DNA of 64,000 bases from Urophycis tenuis (GCA_036785325.1 JAXIVH010000001.1:14102355-14166354); one strand, 5' to 3'. Numbered from the stretch's first letter, positions 23,592-40,690 are shown. Translations and numbers: made by a program. Notes: generated from the sequence alone by a model not told the origin.

Positions 23592-24060
23592 TGGTTTGTT
23601 GATATAATATCCCTGAATGAATGTTGTTAAATGTTTTGTTATTAAAGCCTACAAATTCTAGTTTCATCCCTGGTGCATTTTTATTTAAAGTCAGTAGAAA
23701 CGCAAAGCTAAATGTAATGATGACAATGACAAAAATGTCATCCCTCCGAATTTTTTGTTTCCATTCAGCCCGTACCACAGGGCCAACGGGGAATGAATGG
23801 AAACTCACTTTAGTGTTGTACCGTGATGAAAGGGTACACAATGGCACACAACAACGCACTCCTGAATTCCTCACCTTTTGATAGACAAGTTGCCTTCCTT
23901 CGACTTCAAAAACACTCATTGTTATTATCTAAGAAAAAATATCTGTGGTAAATTAACTTTTGAGGTAAACACTATCGCTGCCGCTCTTGCTGTCAAATCA
24001 CCAGAAGTTTTGACCGGAAATACCTGCCCCCTTACCCAAGTTAGAACGTCAACATTCTGA
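23592..24060. other. Interval between DIRS and LINE (unit 2)
   Basis: Holds the THAP fragment on the minus strand and otherwise no gene. The DIRS target site lies at its left edge. The LINE 5' end, GCCAAGATGGCGGCGCG, begins at 24,061. Confidence 0.6.
23728..23919 (-). pseudogene. THAP-domain fragment (unit 2)
   Basis: Minus-strand frame beginning at 23,919 reads MSVFEVEGRQ, then RCCVPLCTLSS, VSFHSFPVGP and AEWKQKIRRDD. This matches the C-x(n)-C, H-x-F-P and W-x-x-x-I spacing of the first half of a THAP zinc-finger, a DNA-binding fold shared with P-element-type and other transposases. Only a first exon or fragment is present. Its downstream continuation would run into the DIRS insertion. Confidence 0.65.
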
Positions 24061-24066
24061 GCCAAG

Positions 24067-25298
24067 ATGGCGGCGCGCATAGACGCAGCAGCTCACGGCT
24101 CTCCCCTCCCAGTGTTTTGTTTAGTGTGTTTGTATGTTTTTGTTTTGTTTTGTGGAAACACCACAGTCTGTTGTGCGAGGTCTACATACAGCCGTCAGGA
24201 TCTTTTCAGATTGGGATTCCACTGTGGAACGACGATCTCGATCACGTCGGACTATCACCGCTTTCACAACATACCGGAGGATATAGCCAGGACTCCGGGG
24301 TCTTTGTGGGTGGTCCTCCCTGGGGGCAAGCCCAGGAGGAGCCGTAAACAACAGAAGCAAAAGCGAGGCTGCAGGGCGGGCCCGCTAGCGCGGCTAAAAA
24401 GACGACCATTTAAACCGCCGCTTCCCAGCCTTTTCCTTACCAACGCCAGATCCATTGGGAACAAGATCGACGAGCTGTTGACGACTGTTGTGTATTGTTA
24501 ATAACAGAGACCTGGCTACAACAATCCATACCGGACTCAGCTATCGAGCTAGCAGGTCGCACAGTCCATCGCCACGACAGGAACAGCGACTCCGGTAAGA
24601 GCAGAGGGGGAGGGTTGTGCATCTTTACCAACGACAGCTGGTGCAGAAATGCAGAGACTGTAGACAGACATTGTTCCCCAGACTTGGAATATTTGACTGT
24701 AAGATGCAGACCCGGTTATCTACCCCGTGAGTTTACCGTTGTCATGGTAACAGCCGTATACATCCCACCCGACGCTAATGCTAACATAGCTCTGGGGGAG
24801 CTACACAGAGCAGTTAGTAACCAGCAAAGCTCTCATCCTGATGCAGTGCACATCATAGCAGGGGACTTTAACCATGCTGAATTGAAGTCAGTGCTCCCTA
24901 AATTCCATCAGCATGTTAAATGTGCAACAAGGGGTCCAAACACGCTGGACAAAGTCTATAGCAACATTCAGAGAGGCTATAGATTAAGACCACTACCACA
25001 TCTGGGTCTGTCAGATCATATGTCCATGCTGCTGATCCCTGTGTACACCCCCCTCAGGAGGAGAGCCCCCCCAACCACAAAAACAGTTAAAACATGGCCA
25101 GAGGGTGCACTACACCAGCTGCAGGACTGTTTTGAGAGCACAGATTGGAGTGTTTTTGAACACCAGGACTTAGAGGAGTACACCTCATCTGTGCTCTCCT
25201 ACATCAACTTCTGTGTGGATAGCGTCACTGTTGACTGTATTTTCGAACCAGAAACCCTGGATGACGAAAGAGGTCAAGACACTGCTGAGGCAACGTGA
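24067..25298 (+). pseudogene. LINE 5' frame and endonuclease, frameshifted (copy 2)
   Basis: 24,067-24,501 encodes a 144-codon frame (hydrophobic start, then an Arg/Lys-rich stretch) ending in LTNARSIGNKIDEL and a stop. 24,495-25,298 carries the rest of the endonuclease. Sequence and lesions are the same as in copy 1. Confidence 0.85.
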
Positions 25299-26988
25299 TG
25301 ACGCCCTCAGGTCTGGGGATGGAGGGCAGTACAGCACAGCCAGAGCCAGCCTGAAGAGAGGCATCAGAGACGCCAAGACAGCCTGCAGAAGGAGGGTGGA
25401 GGATCACTTCACCATGAACAACACGCGCCAGGTGTGGCAGGGACTCCAGCACCTCACCAACTTCAAGTCCAGCAGCACCACGACGGCCGAGGGTGACGCG
25501 AGGCTAGCGGAGGAGCTTAACCACTTCTTCGCACGCTTCGAGGTGGAAGGGTACGAGGCAGCCACAGCCACTGCTCGTCCACTGAACTGCAACAGCTCCA
25601 GCCTCATGGTGCAGGAACATGACGTGAGGTGCACACTGAGGGCAGTAAATCCTAGGAAGGCTGCCGGACCAGATGGAGTGACCGGGAGGGTCCTCAGAGA
25701 ATGTGCAGACCAGCTGGCCGGGGTCTTCACCAGGATCTTTAACGAGTCACTGTCCCAGTCCTTCATCCCACCATGCCTGAAGTCGGCCACAATCATCCCG
25801 CTGCCTAAAAAGACCACCATCAACAGTCTTAACGACTACAGACCAGTTGCTCTGACACCTGTGGTCATGAAGTGTTTCGAGAAACTGGTCCGACGTCACA
25901 TCACGTCCTGCCTCCCACCCACATTCGACCCACTTCAATTCGCATACAGAGCGAACAGATCAACAGAGGATGCTATCTGCACAGTGCTCCACACCACCAG
26001 CTCCCATCTGGAACAACAGGGACGCTATGCCAGACTGCTCTTTGTTGACTTTAGCTCTGCCTTTAATACCATACTCCTGGTCAGACTGACAGAAAAACTG
26101 CTGGACATCGGACTCCCAGCCACCACCTGCTGCTGGATTACAGACTTCCTCTCCAACCGTGTACAGAGAGTCAGAGTTGGGCCCCATCTCTCCACAGCCC
26201 TCAGCCTCAATATCGGCTCCCCACAGGGCTGTGTCCTGAGTCCGCTGCTCTACACTCTGTACACCCATGACTGTGTCAGCAACCACCCAGACAACACCCT
26301 GGTTAAATTTGCGGACAACACCACCTTAGTGGGACTAATCTCTGGTGGTGACGAGACTGCCTACAGGGAGGGGATCCAGAGGCTGGTGGAGTGGTGTGAA
26401 GACAACAACTTGGTCCTCAACACCTCTAAAACAAAGGAGATGATTGTGGACCACAGGAGGAGGAAGACTGACCTGCAGCCCATCCGCATAAACGGGGAGT
26501 CTGTGGAGATGGTGCACAGTTTCAAGTTCCTGGGTGTGCATATGGACGCGGACTTCAAATGGAGCTCAAACACCACAGCGGTCGTGAAGAAAGCCCAACA
26601 GCGGCTCCACTTTCTGAGGATCCTTAAAAAGATCAACTTAAAGAGGGAGCTGCTGACTGTCTTCTACCGCTGCTCCATTGAGAGTGTGCTGACATATTGT
26701 TTGTGTGTGTGGTTTTCCAGCTGCACCACGGCACACAGAAAGGAACTACAAAGGGTCATTAACACCGCCAAAAACATCATCGGTCATCCTCTCCCCTCCC
26801 TACAGGACCTTCACAACACCCGCTGCCTGAGAAAGGCATGCAGCATCCTGAAAGACAGCTCGCACCCAGGACACCGGGTGTTCCAGCTGCTGCCCTTAGG
26901 CAGACGTTTCAGGATGCTAAAAACACGGACAAACAGACTCAGAGACAGTTTCTACAACAGGGCCATAGCCCTGTTAAACAATAACTGA
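25213..26988 (+). pseudogene. LINE reverse transcriptase with FADN active site (copy 2)
   Basis: 591 codons, protein identical to copy 1, including the Asn in the F-A-D-N box (about 26,309-26,320). Confidence 0.87.
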
Positions 26989-27397
26989 CACAATCGTGTC
27001 ATTCAACCATGTCAATCCATTCCATCCAACCATTCAATCCATTCAGTCATTCCACTTTCAATTTCACATTCATAAAGAACATGTGCAATAAGCTTTTTTT
27101 CTTTTTCTTTTTCAAAAACAATATTTCTTTTATACGCTTGATTTCCCACTGTTTAATACGCTTGATTTCCCACTGTTTCATCACAGTCCTAATTTCTAAT
27201 TTGTATATAGTATTTGTATACACTTTGTTGGTATGTTGATATGTGCCTTGTTTTAGTTATTTATTATTTAATATTTATCTTTTTGCACTAAAGGGAGAGG
27301 TGTGCCTCAATTTAGTTGTGCCACCGTATTTTTATACTGTTGTACAATGACAATAAAGATTCTGTTCTATTCTATTCTATTCTATTCTATTCTATTC

Positions 27398-30300
27398 AAC
27401 AGCCGCCATTGTTGTGCACAGAGGGAATAGACACTCGGCCAATGATAAAAACTGTCCAGCTGCTTCAGTAAAAGGAATAATTGCTTGAAAATTGGGCATT
27501 ACTCGAAGGTATGCAAATCAGCTGTAAGTGAAGTGCGTGAAGTTGAAGTGCCAGAGCTAGCTGTGCTATGCGTTGATGAGGCCAAACTCGTGGTAGCAGC
27601 CTGGGATAAGATCAACTGCATGGTGCATATTGAGGCACCAGAGGGCAATGTCCGTGCTCTGGAGCTCATTGTAGATACTGGTGCTGCTGTTTCTATTTTG
27701 CCAGAGACTTTGTACAAGCAGTATTTTGTCCTCTCACTGAGCCCATACTGAAACTTGTCACTTATGCCAAAGGCGAGTTACCTGTGCTTGGATGTCTGCC
27801 AGCCAAAGCTACTATAGCAGGAAAATGCAACATGGTTCATGCTTATTTTTACATTGTGAAAGCTGGATCGCCTTTGCTGGGCCTGGATTTAATGAAAGTG
27901 CTTAATGTCAACATTATTGGAGGCAATGTCAACTGCATTACAAAGGATGATAAGGCCCCTGCTACCGTTGAAAAGTTGGTTGTGCAAAATGCAGATTCTG
28001 CTTCCTTACCTCAACAGCTTGGATGTGTGAAAGGTTTCATTCACAAAGTGCAGACAAAAATGTTGTGCAGCCGGTACATCAGAAGCCGAGAAGGCTGCCA
28101 CTGAGCATACGCAAGGAGGTGTCAATGGAGATTGACGGGTTACTTCAAGCAGGCATCATTGAACAGATCGACGCTTCAGAGTGGGTGAGTTCCCTATTAG
28201 TGGCACGTAAGCGCTCAGAAGGTCTTCGGCTATGCGTGGATCTCCGTGAACAAAATAAGAGTGTCATTATATACTGCTACCCTCTTCCGCATATGGAGGA
28301 CTTGTTCTCAGCACTAGCAGGTGCCACACATTACATTACAATCAGATTGACCTGAGCTCAGCCTATCATCAACTGCCGCTTCACCCCGAGAGTTGCAACC
28401 TTACTGTCTTTATAACGCATGATGGCGTATTCAGATTCACTCGCGTCTCTTTTGGCCTTGCGTCAGCGTTTCAAAAGATGAGGCAGACAGTCCTAAAAGA
28501 CCTACCAGGAGTACATAACTACTTAGATGACATCCTAGTGTATGGAAAATCAAAAGAACAGCACGAGAACTTGCAGGCAGTTCTCAAGCATCTGATGGAT
28601 GTAAATCTTCAGATAAACGTTGACAAAAGCTCGTTCGGTCAGACCAGCATTCCATTTCTGGGTCATGTCATCTCTCAAGACGGGCTCCACCCAAGCCCAG
28701 ATTATTTAACTGACATTGCTGAAGCTCCTGCACCAAAGACAAGACATGGTGGCCTTACATTCTTTCCTGTGATTAACTTCCTGGTTCAGTAAATTCCTCC
28801 CAAACTATGCTACACTACTGGAGCCAATGTGACAGCTCCTCAAAGGAAGCACACAGGCTGAACTACAGTGGAATGAGGCAGCTGCTGGAAGCTTTACTAA
28901 ACTAAAGACTTTGCTCTAGCTGTCTATGACCCCAAGCTGCCGACCATTATCGCAACAGATACGTCAGATTATGGGTTAGGAGCCGTGCTCACTCAGTTAC
29001 ATGCTGATCAAGGTGTACCCATTGTGGTCTTTGCTTCCCGTACACTATCACCTGCTGAAAGGAAGTATTCAACTACAGAAAAAGAGGCCCTGGCCTGTAT
29101 ATGGGCCGTTGAAAGATGGCGTACGTTTGTGTGGGGCCACAGATTCACGCTTCAAACTGATCACCAGGCACTCACAACGCTTCTCAGCACCAAAGGCATC
29201 AACAGAGCTGGCATGAGGATCACACAATGGTCAGCAAAATTGTGTGCTTTCAGTACGACATGCAACACCGGCCTGGTAGTCAGAACATGATGGCTGACTG
29301 TCTCTCACGTGTTCCCCTCACCAATTGCAACTCTGAGGTGGAGTCCGAGAACGAGTTGAGCACACAGATGGCTGAGATTTCCCCTCTTCTTAATGCAGTG
29401 CCTATTGCAGAATTCAAAGCTGAATGTGATAAACGTTCCGAACCTACACAGCTGCGATAGGTTATCTGCTCAGGGTGGCCTAAAGTGAAAAAAGCTGTAC
29501 TTATTGGTAAGACACAAGCTTGCCGTGGAGTCGCCACCGATTTTCTGTGATACACGCCTGCTGGTACCCAAGACACTTCGGGAGAGAGTAGTTTAGCTGG
29601 CACATGTAGGTCATCAGGGCATGGTCCGCACGAAGCAACGCCTTAGGGAGCTCTACTTGTGACCGCACATCGATGACCTGGTTAACAGGGTGTTAATGTC
29701 TTGTTCAATCTGCCAGTGCTGTGATGATACAGCCAGTCACTCTAGCACCATTACAGCCTGTTGAGTTTCCACAGGGCCCTTTTGAGCATGTGGCTATAGA
29801 CATTGTGGGTCCATTTGAACAAGGACCCCAGGACCACAAGTATGCCATTACCTTCATTGACTACTTTAGCAAATGGCCAGAAATGGCATTCACTTCTGCT
29901 GCAACATCTGCCACGGTCATAAGATTCCTGACCTCTGTCTTCGCACGTGAAGGAAATCCTTGTGCCATTACGACAGATAATGGGCCACAGTTCACTTCTT
30001 CAGCTTTCGCCAACTTCTTGAAATACAGTGGAATCAAACACATAAGAACAAGCATTTATCATCCCCAAGCGAATGGGGGTATCAAAAGATTCCACCGTTC
30101 TTTAAAAGCTTGTATTCAAACCACAGTGATAGCTCGTAGGCCATGAAAAGAAGCCGTGACAGAGATGCTTCAGAGCTACCGGCCCACAGCACATGCTACT
30201 ACAGGGGAAAGCCCTTTTCAATTGTTAAGGGGAGAGCAATGCGTAGACAGTACAACCACATCCGGAACAAAGTCGCTAAACAACAGGCCAAAAGCAAGCT

Positions 30301-30570
30301 GTACACGGATGCCAAGAGAAAATCACTGTTGGTGACAAAGTGCGCTTACGTAAGCCATTTCATGTCGGAAAGGGAGAGAGACAGTACACTAACTCCCTGA
30401 CTGTGCAACAACAGACCGGACGAAGCACCTTCATCTTGAGTGATGGGAAAAGGTGGAAGGTGGTCCAGTGGGTTGTCATCTTCAGCTACTGTTTTTTGCT
30501 CCTTTATAAACAACAAATTACAAATAAATCTGCAAATATATCTAGTGTGTCAATGGTGTAGTGGATAACA
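27398..30570 (+). mobile_element. Ty3/gypsy remnant, copy 2
   Basis: Same structure and breaks as copy 1: protease about 27,650-27,980, RT 28,023-28,792, RNase H 28,934-29,290, integrase about 29,555-30,180. One private change turns a CAG codon into TAG at 29,458 (in the RNase H to integrase linker), an extra stop absent from copies 1 and 3. Confidence 0.85.
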
Positions 30571-31981
30571 GATGTGTATTGCCGGTGAGCCTAAGAGCAG
30601 AGAGACCGTATTAAAGAGGAACTATGCAACTTTTTTAATCTTTTTTGACCGTAACATTGCTGTTTAAGAGTAGTTGTGATGGTTCTCTAACACTTTATGG
30701 GTCGATTGGTGGGTGTTATGACCCCCCTAGCGCTTCTGGGCTGAAAAAGTGAAAATGCAAGTCTGTGCCCATGGTCCGGTGGCAAACTCTTGCGGTAGTC
30801 TCGGGTCTCGTGAAGTAACCAACTGCTTTACAGCACTACACATTCACAAACACGGAACCGTCTAGATATAAACACAAGTAGCGAGGGGATTGTTATATTC
30901 ATCATGGATCAATCTGTTCTGGCAGTTTCACCAAAACAACACACATTACAGCAACTGAATGGCTACAAACACAAGTTCTAATTCCTTACATTATCGCCAA
31001 AACCTTTAACTCTTTAGCCACTACCACTACAACAACTACAAGAACAGCAACAGTTATGAAAGATACAACAACGACCGTAACAGCTGCTACCACTACAACT
31101 GCTACCAAAGCAACAATAGCAGCATTTGAAACAACAGCAGCAATAGCAAAAGCAACAACAGCAGTGGGTGTTTAGAGACTAATAGCTGTATGAGCTCTAC
31201 CGACTGAATACCACTCCCAGCACGTTATCAACCACAGTAACCTTCACCACAGACGTTTGTGTTAGCCTCCAGAGATGTGACCAAGCTAACATTGGCCAAC
31301 TAGTAAGCTGTATAAAAAACTATTCAAAGCTTTATCTTGTTAGCTGAAAATATAATTTCATTCTGTTTTGTCAGATAACCTGGACAAAAAAAGGACAAAA
31401 GTCAGTAAAAGAAAACAAAATGAGTTGTGGAACAGCATGGCACACCCTGGGGGCAGAAACATGGGAGAAGATCCCCAGGTAACCAGATTTTACTCTGCTC
31501 TACTCGTAAGAGACAGTAAGGACAACCAGTAGAAAACATCAATAAAAGAAGACCTTTGCACCATTCATTGTGGTCTAAAGAGATGGTTCTATACTCTAGG
31601 AACGTTAGCTCACAGGACTGTGTTCCTGCAGCATATTCATTCTTTCAAGAGGAAGGAAGTCCTTTAAGGTTTCTTACTGCACGATGAACAGGCTTACCAC
31701 AGACTCTACATCAGTTCATCAGACCAGCCTGCACTGTAAGAGCTTCTTTTGACTTTTATTGTAGTGTGAGACATTGATACCATAAGATAAGAGCAGCACA
31801 TGAGAGTGAATGTCATGACGAAGAAGTATGCTGCTTTTCTCCACTAAAATACCACTAACATTGTTGTAGATCTTTATAAACTAATGTATTTATGTTTTAA
31901 TGTAGCCTACTTTAGAAATGTGATTTATTGTAACTGTGTGATCTCTCTAGAACCACACATTGAGAGAGGAGAGGACAAACT
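30571..31981 (+). other. Interval between gypsy remnant and CD22-like copy 2
   Basis: Essentially identical to 6351-7762, including the Thr/Ala-rich codon run (about 31,000-31,175). No gene supported. Confidence 0.45.
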
Positions 31982-34815
<2,834 letters not shown>

Positions 34816-35580
34816 ATACTGGGGCACAGTATTGTGTCTCATTCATTCATTTCAAGGGGACAATACGCAGGCCGATTTGCTTTAAATTCTATTGCACTTC
34901 ATTCTCTGTGCTGTATGCTTGCCACCACTGCTCATAAATGATCTGATGACTCTTGAATTCAGTGTACGTATTTACTTGAGTCCTAAATTGTACCAGTGCC
35001 ACCTGTTGGTTACCTAGACGTACTGCAGCTGTGAGGGTCTTTCAGGACAAAACCAGTGTGGGTGCTCTCCTGGCTGCACTCACACCTTTTCCTGTTGATC
35101 AGATCATTTCCACTGTTTGATAACTTTCTACATTTAAGTCAAAAAGAACACAGAACAACATTTTGTGAGACCCAAACGGAACCACTTTCAACTGCATGTT
35201 ATTTGCGTTTTACATTCCTTTGAGAAAGTTCCTATTGTAATGCTGTACAGTGCTCTGCTTCTGGATCATTCAAATGGGAACATTTTATTAATTGTTCCTT
35301 TGAGTGTTCTGACGCTGTGACGTCATGGCGATACATTAATACATTGATGACGTCATTCTGAAAGTCTGCGACCACGTTGGACCTTTGGTAATTTTACATG
35401 AAGCTTCATCAACAAAAACAAGTATTTCAAGCCTCATTGGTCATTTCATATCTTCTGATATCTAATAAAAGTAAACTACATAAGTCATTTTTCTGTCTAT
35501 GGTTGCGTTTAATCACCCTCAGCAGAATGCTACAATCCCAACAGACCCGAGTGATCGTGCCGGCACTCCCTCGTGTTGAG
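34816..35580 (+). other. 3' UTR and flank of CD22-like copy 2
   Basis: Matches 10,593-11,357, with the candidate AATAAA at 35,464-35,469. No gene seen. Confidence 0.6.
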
Positions 35581-35589
35581 GGATCATGA

Positions 35590-36402
35590 ATTTGTGATGA
35601 ATCCTACCACTAAGCTATCGCTAGCTAGCAACTGTTACTTTGCTAGCTTGCTATGTATTACTAACGTAATGTTATTCACTGTCTGAGAACCTACATAATG
35701 TAAATGTCAAATGACCAGCATCTGGATATGGTACGGTTTTGTAATGCTGTTTTGCCAACCAGTAGCACAGGTAAAAAAAATCATCAAATAAAATATTCTG
35801 AACACACAAGGGTTGTTGTGTGCTGTGTTAGCCAGACTCGTTAATCAGCCATCCAAATTAATGTAGGTAGTGCTAGGAGCTGGCTAGCTGCTAACGGTAA
35901 ATAGAGAGTCAGGTCGAATAGTGCTGGCTATCATTAGAGAGGTTACAATATAACGTTAATTTTAATTATCTCTCACATAAAGGATCTTTCAGATACATTA
36001 ACTCTTTTTTTTTGCCAGCATATGCAGGCAACTGCGTCTGAGTTTAGCCGTGGTTCTAGCTAGGCAGTGGTTTACATTATCTTAATCCACAACTTGTCTG
36101 CCATCTGTGCAACAAATAAAAAATCTCAGCCTAGATCGCCAGCTACCGTGCTGTCAGGAATATCTCTCTCTTAATATTTTATTTGCCCAGCCCTAGCTCA
36201 GAACACTCTCAGAATAGTTATGGAAACTAGAGTTGCTCTCTACAATAATTATAAATGGCAAAAGTTTTAGTGAGTTCACAACTAGCAGACCATAGCCCAC
36301 ACACAGTTACCATTTTGGTGATGGTGGTGTTCCTCCTTCTGGAGGGCTTCCCTCCAGGAATATTCTAAAATGATATGTCTTTTTTTATTGGCTAGATGCA
36401 CT
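35590..36402 (+). other. Non-coding start of unit 3
   Basis: Copy of 11,367-12,179 with no indel. No gene seen. Confidence 0.5.
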
Positions 36403-38863
36403 CAGGCAATATTTGCAGAGGCCGGCACCTGCAGGAGAAAGGACACCTGATCCTTCATGTTCGCCTCTCTCTGAACTTTGTAAGTACAATTAGTACTATT
36501 GTTACTATTGTTTTTGTTATTGTTATTATTATCATTAGCAATTATTACTATTATTATTAGCACCAATTGTTATTAGTAGTATTATTTAGCCTTGTAGCAG
36601 CCTAGTAGTAGTAATATAAGTGGTGGTAGTATTCTCATTTAAGTTAGATGTTTAGATAAAATGTATTAGAATGCAACTATGTGATTAGATGATAAAAATG
36701 ACTAAATGCAATAGTGTAACGAATAGCATGGACTCTGTGTTTGAATACAGCTGCAGGAGAAGGGGCATCCGGTAGCAGTTCTCCAGGGACCAGTGAAACA
36801 CAGGCCAGGAACACACAGCCTGCATCAGGTGAGTCTATTTAAAAGTATTTATTCAGGCCACATCCATGTGTTAAAGTACAATGATAAAAAAAAAAAAGGT
36901 TAGCATGTATTAAAATACAATGGCTTGTTTTCTAAAAGTAATTTCAGCCACACGCCATTCATGATTTCATGACACATTTCATGACACATTTCACATTGTA
37001 TTAAACACTCCTTAACTGGCTATACTATATGCTTGAATAACAGGTGAAGAATGGACATCTAGGACCACATCAAGCACTCAGGGCACCAGTGAAACACAGA
37101 CGACTGAGACCAGGGACACGCAGCTTGAAGCAAGTTAGTCCTAACTACTCTAAACTACTTTAAGCCTACAACCATCACACACACTTTACTCGAAGACAAT
37201 GAAAACACATGGAAATCACAATAACATTCCATCCCTATGAAACTAATTTCAACCACAGTTTTAACCTCTAATTTTATTGAACATCACTGCACTGCACTGG
37301 CTGATGTAGGTGAAGGGGCCACAATTAGCATTCCAGGCACCAGTGAAACACAGACCACTGAGACAAGGGACACTCAGCCTGAAGCAAGTAAGTCCCTTGA
37401 ATACTATTTATTCAACCACAATTTAAAACTTCAGTGACTTGTGTCCAAGTAAAACCAAGTTGACATTTTTCATTATTTTTTTCTCAAACACTGCTGGTCT
37501 ATTATACTCTATATGCTGGTCTATAGTATAGTAATGTATAGCTTGGGCACATCATAGTAATAATGTACTTTTTGTAATTTTTGCAGTATTTACCATATGT
37601 TGTATTATGACTTACAAGATCATTGATTAATCTCATAAGTACAAACAAAATAAGAACATTTCAAAGGTTTTATTGTCATTTGCTCAACAGATACAGCGTA
37701 CATGTTGGCAATGAAAATCTTAAGTCCCAGGCACCCCAAAACAACTCAATAAGTGTCTAAGAATAAGAGAAGAAGAGAAAGAGAAAAAAACTAGTGCAAT
37801 AAAAATAAAAAATAAAATATATATATATCTAATAATAATATAAACATTAAACATTAAACATTAAACATTGTAAGGTGCAGAAGTGTAAAAGTAAAAGTGT
37901 TATATTTACATGATTCATATATTTACATGAACATTTGATGGATATGGATACAATTAACAGAATTGTTATTTGTTAATTTGTTATTGCATTTTTGCTTGAC
38001 GTTGTGTACCCATATTAAATCATTAACATCAATTTTGCATGTATGTATTTGCCTTTAAGTGAAGGGACAACATACACAACATGCATGCTCTGTTACTACA
38101 CTGCCGCCTGCAGACACCTCACCCTCCGCAATTCCTGATATCCAAGGAGCACCTATAGATCCTGCTGACTGGCCAGCCCTCTGTGATGCGGTAAGGACTG
38201 AGTTAGTTGGTAGTGGACCATACCAGACCAATCCAGAATTTACATTTCCAAAAACAGCTGATGGAAGAAACTGCCACCACCACCACTTCTACAGGAAATA
38301 AGTAAATGGGGAGAAAATCAAGAGAAGCTGGCTTGTATATTCAAGGAAAAAAAAAAACTTTGTACTGCTTCTGCTGCAAGCTCTTTTCACGTAAAAAGTA
38401 TAACCTCATTTGTAATGGCCTAAATGACTGGAAGAATTGCGCTGAGATCCTGAAAAGTCACGAGCACAGTCCAGAGCATTCGGGGCACATGACCACATGG
38501 AAGGAACTGGAGACTTGACTTGCAAAGGGCCAGACAATCGACAAACTGGAAATGGTACTCCTTCAATCTGAAAGGAGGAGATGGCGTGGTGTTTTGACCA
38601 GGTTGGTGGCCATAATTCAGTCTTTGGCTGAGCGAAATATTCCCCTGCGGGGGACCTAAGACAAGCTTTATCAGCCAAATAATGGGAGCTTCCTGAAGGA
38701 AGTTGAACTCATGGCCAAGTTTGACCCAGTCCTCAAAGAACATGCTGCTAATGTGGAGAGTGGAGCCAGCCATACGACATACTTGGCAAAGGATACTCAA
38801 AATGAACTAATTGATTGCATAGGTAAAAAAAATTGTACAATATGATGATCGGCAACACATTGT
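36403..38863 (+). pseudogene. hAT-like transposase remnant, copy 2
   Basis: Copy of 12,180-14,640 at a constant offset of 24,223. It has the same duplicated small exons (about 36,749, 37,045 and 37,309) and the same breaks in the TTF-finger region (38,059-38,820). Confidence 0.65.
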
Positions 38864-40058
38864 CAGCTTTGGGCACGTTACTCACACAGCGGACTGCGAA
38901 CGGACAGACAAATGCATAATGAGATTTGCCGAAACTTTGAAGGCAGGCTCAGCAACATGGTGTTCATCTCAACAAAACCAAGGGCACGACAGTACACAGC
39001 TGCTGATGGTGTAAGGTAATATACATTGTCAAGTAGTAGTGTATTCTGCTGTCGTTGTCAGATTATGTTGTTGTGAGTTATTGTTTCCTTTTTTCTAATT
39101 ATGATGTAATGTTTTCAAAGGAGTAAGCGCTACAAGGCAGTGCGGGGGGACTTGCCAGACCCAGATGTCCTGAAGGTTGACGAGGCATACCAAGACTTTA
39201 CGGCAGACCTTGCGCCGTTAATAACTACACTCTCCATAAGTGCTGATGTCCCCCTCGTTAACTCATAGTTTGGGACCGTTCAAGAAGGCAGCCTGATTTC
39301 TTACCGGCATCCAGTGCCAGTGAGTAGGGTAATTATCCACCACCCAGACGCACCTCCTCCACCACCACTGCTGTTAGATGGTCACCAGTGGGACCCAACC
39401 ACATGTTCCTTCGTATGCTCTCACCGACAACATCTACATGTCATGTCACTTAGCATCAATTTTGACATGGCAAGATCCATCGAGAGGGCCACGAGGGAAC
39501 AGAGCAGTAGCGCGAGTGCGAGTGGCACAGCCTAAGGAAGATAAGGCTCACCTCTTCAAGGTTCCGGGAGGTGTGCCATGTCCGAGGTCACAGCTCTGCA
39601 GAGAATCTTGCTGAACGTATAAGCAAAGGTGGGGTTCAGACAGCCTTGATGAAGAGGGGGCTGGCACTGGAGCCAGTAGCTATTCAGGAGTATGCCCACA
39701 TTAAAAACATCTGCTACTGCCCATCAGGATTTATCGTCCATCCAGATGCCCCCTGGCTCGGAACCTCTCCAGATGGTGTCGTTTTTGATCCCACGGAGGC
39801 ACCACTATTTGGGTTGGTGGAGGTGAAGTGTCCCAACGTGAAGAGCTACGTGGACTGTGTGTAGCTGCGCAGGCAGAATGGCACCTTGCACCTGAAGCCA
39901 AGCCACAGTTACTATTGGCAGGTGCAAGGCCAGCTGCTTATCACTGGAATGCAGTGGTGTGATTTTGTGGTTTTTGCAGAAGATGATGTTCTTGTGCAAA
40001 GAATTTTTAAGGATGAGGAGGTCGCTAAGGTCATAAGGGAGAGGGGGATCATTTCTTT
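38864..40058 (+). pseudogene. YqaJ-type nuclease remnant, copy 2
   Basis: Same reading frames as copy 1. SPDGVVFD and LVEVKCP are at 39,571-39,864, the in-frame TAG at 39,862, and the final YYWQVQGQ block from 39,886. Confidence 0.75.
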
Positions 40059-40127
40059 TTTATCATTACTTGATCTTTTAAAAAAAGCAATGTTTCATTC
40101 AATCTGTTTTGTTTCAATCAAATATGT

Positions 40128-40333
40128 TTCAATCAAATGTTTTTATTGTTCATCTTTACAAATCTATACAAAGCCTGAACTAATCAGTTTTTATTGTGCA
40201 TCTTTACAAATCTATAGAATGCCTGAACTAATCAGGTTTTATTGTTCATCTTTACAAATCTATACAAACCCTGAACTAATATCAGGGTTTATTGTTCATT
40301 TTTACAAGTCTATACAAAACCTGAACTAATGTT
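40128..40333 (+). repeat. Minisatellite, copy 2
   Basis: The same approximately four-copy array as at 15,905-16,110. Confidence 0.85.
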
Positions 40334-40486
40334 AGGCTCAATAAGTAAGCCTGTGTGTTGTGTTTTTACTGTTCAGATTTGCACAGCTGCAAGCACATTC
40401 ATTGTTCAGTTTTAACAAATCTCTGCCTAAACTTAACCTGAGACCATACCTTTTGAACTGAATGAAATGACAGCGCAAAATGCAAA

Positions 40487-40690
40487 AACGTTTTGGTTAT
40501 CTAACATAACCTCAGTTCTTAGAATAATATGAGCGAGGTGTCTCGCTATGGGATGCAGCCTCCTGCAGCCCTGATAGAAGCATTTATCTCAATCCGCCAA
40601 TCTTGATTGGCCGGTGAAAGTGTTCATCCGCGCCGCACAGTAGTCCCGCCTACTATATAAAGTGCGTGCAGGTAACACCCCCCTAATTCA
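40487..40690 (+). repeat. DIRS inverted terminal repeat, low-coordinate arm, copy 2
   Basis: Inverted match to 46,116-46,293. It differs from the copy-1 arm at a few positions, such as ccggtgaaag for ttggtgaaag. Confidence 0.85.

Larger units (their letters stand above)
24061..27397 (+). mobile_element. L2/CR1-type LINE, copy 2 (both ends in window)
   Basis: The same element as at 1-3178, here with its 5' end: it starts at GCCAAGATGGCGGCG and ends with (TTCTA)n at 27,397, about 3.34 kb. Upstream of the endonuclease an open frame (24,067-24,501) begins MAARIDAAAHGS and runs into the first endonuclease motif. Confidence 0.88.
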
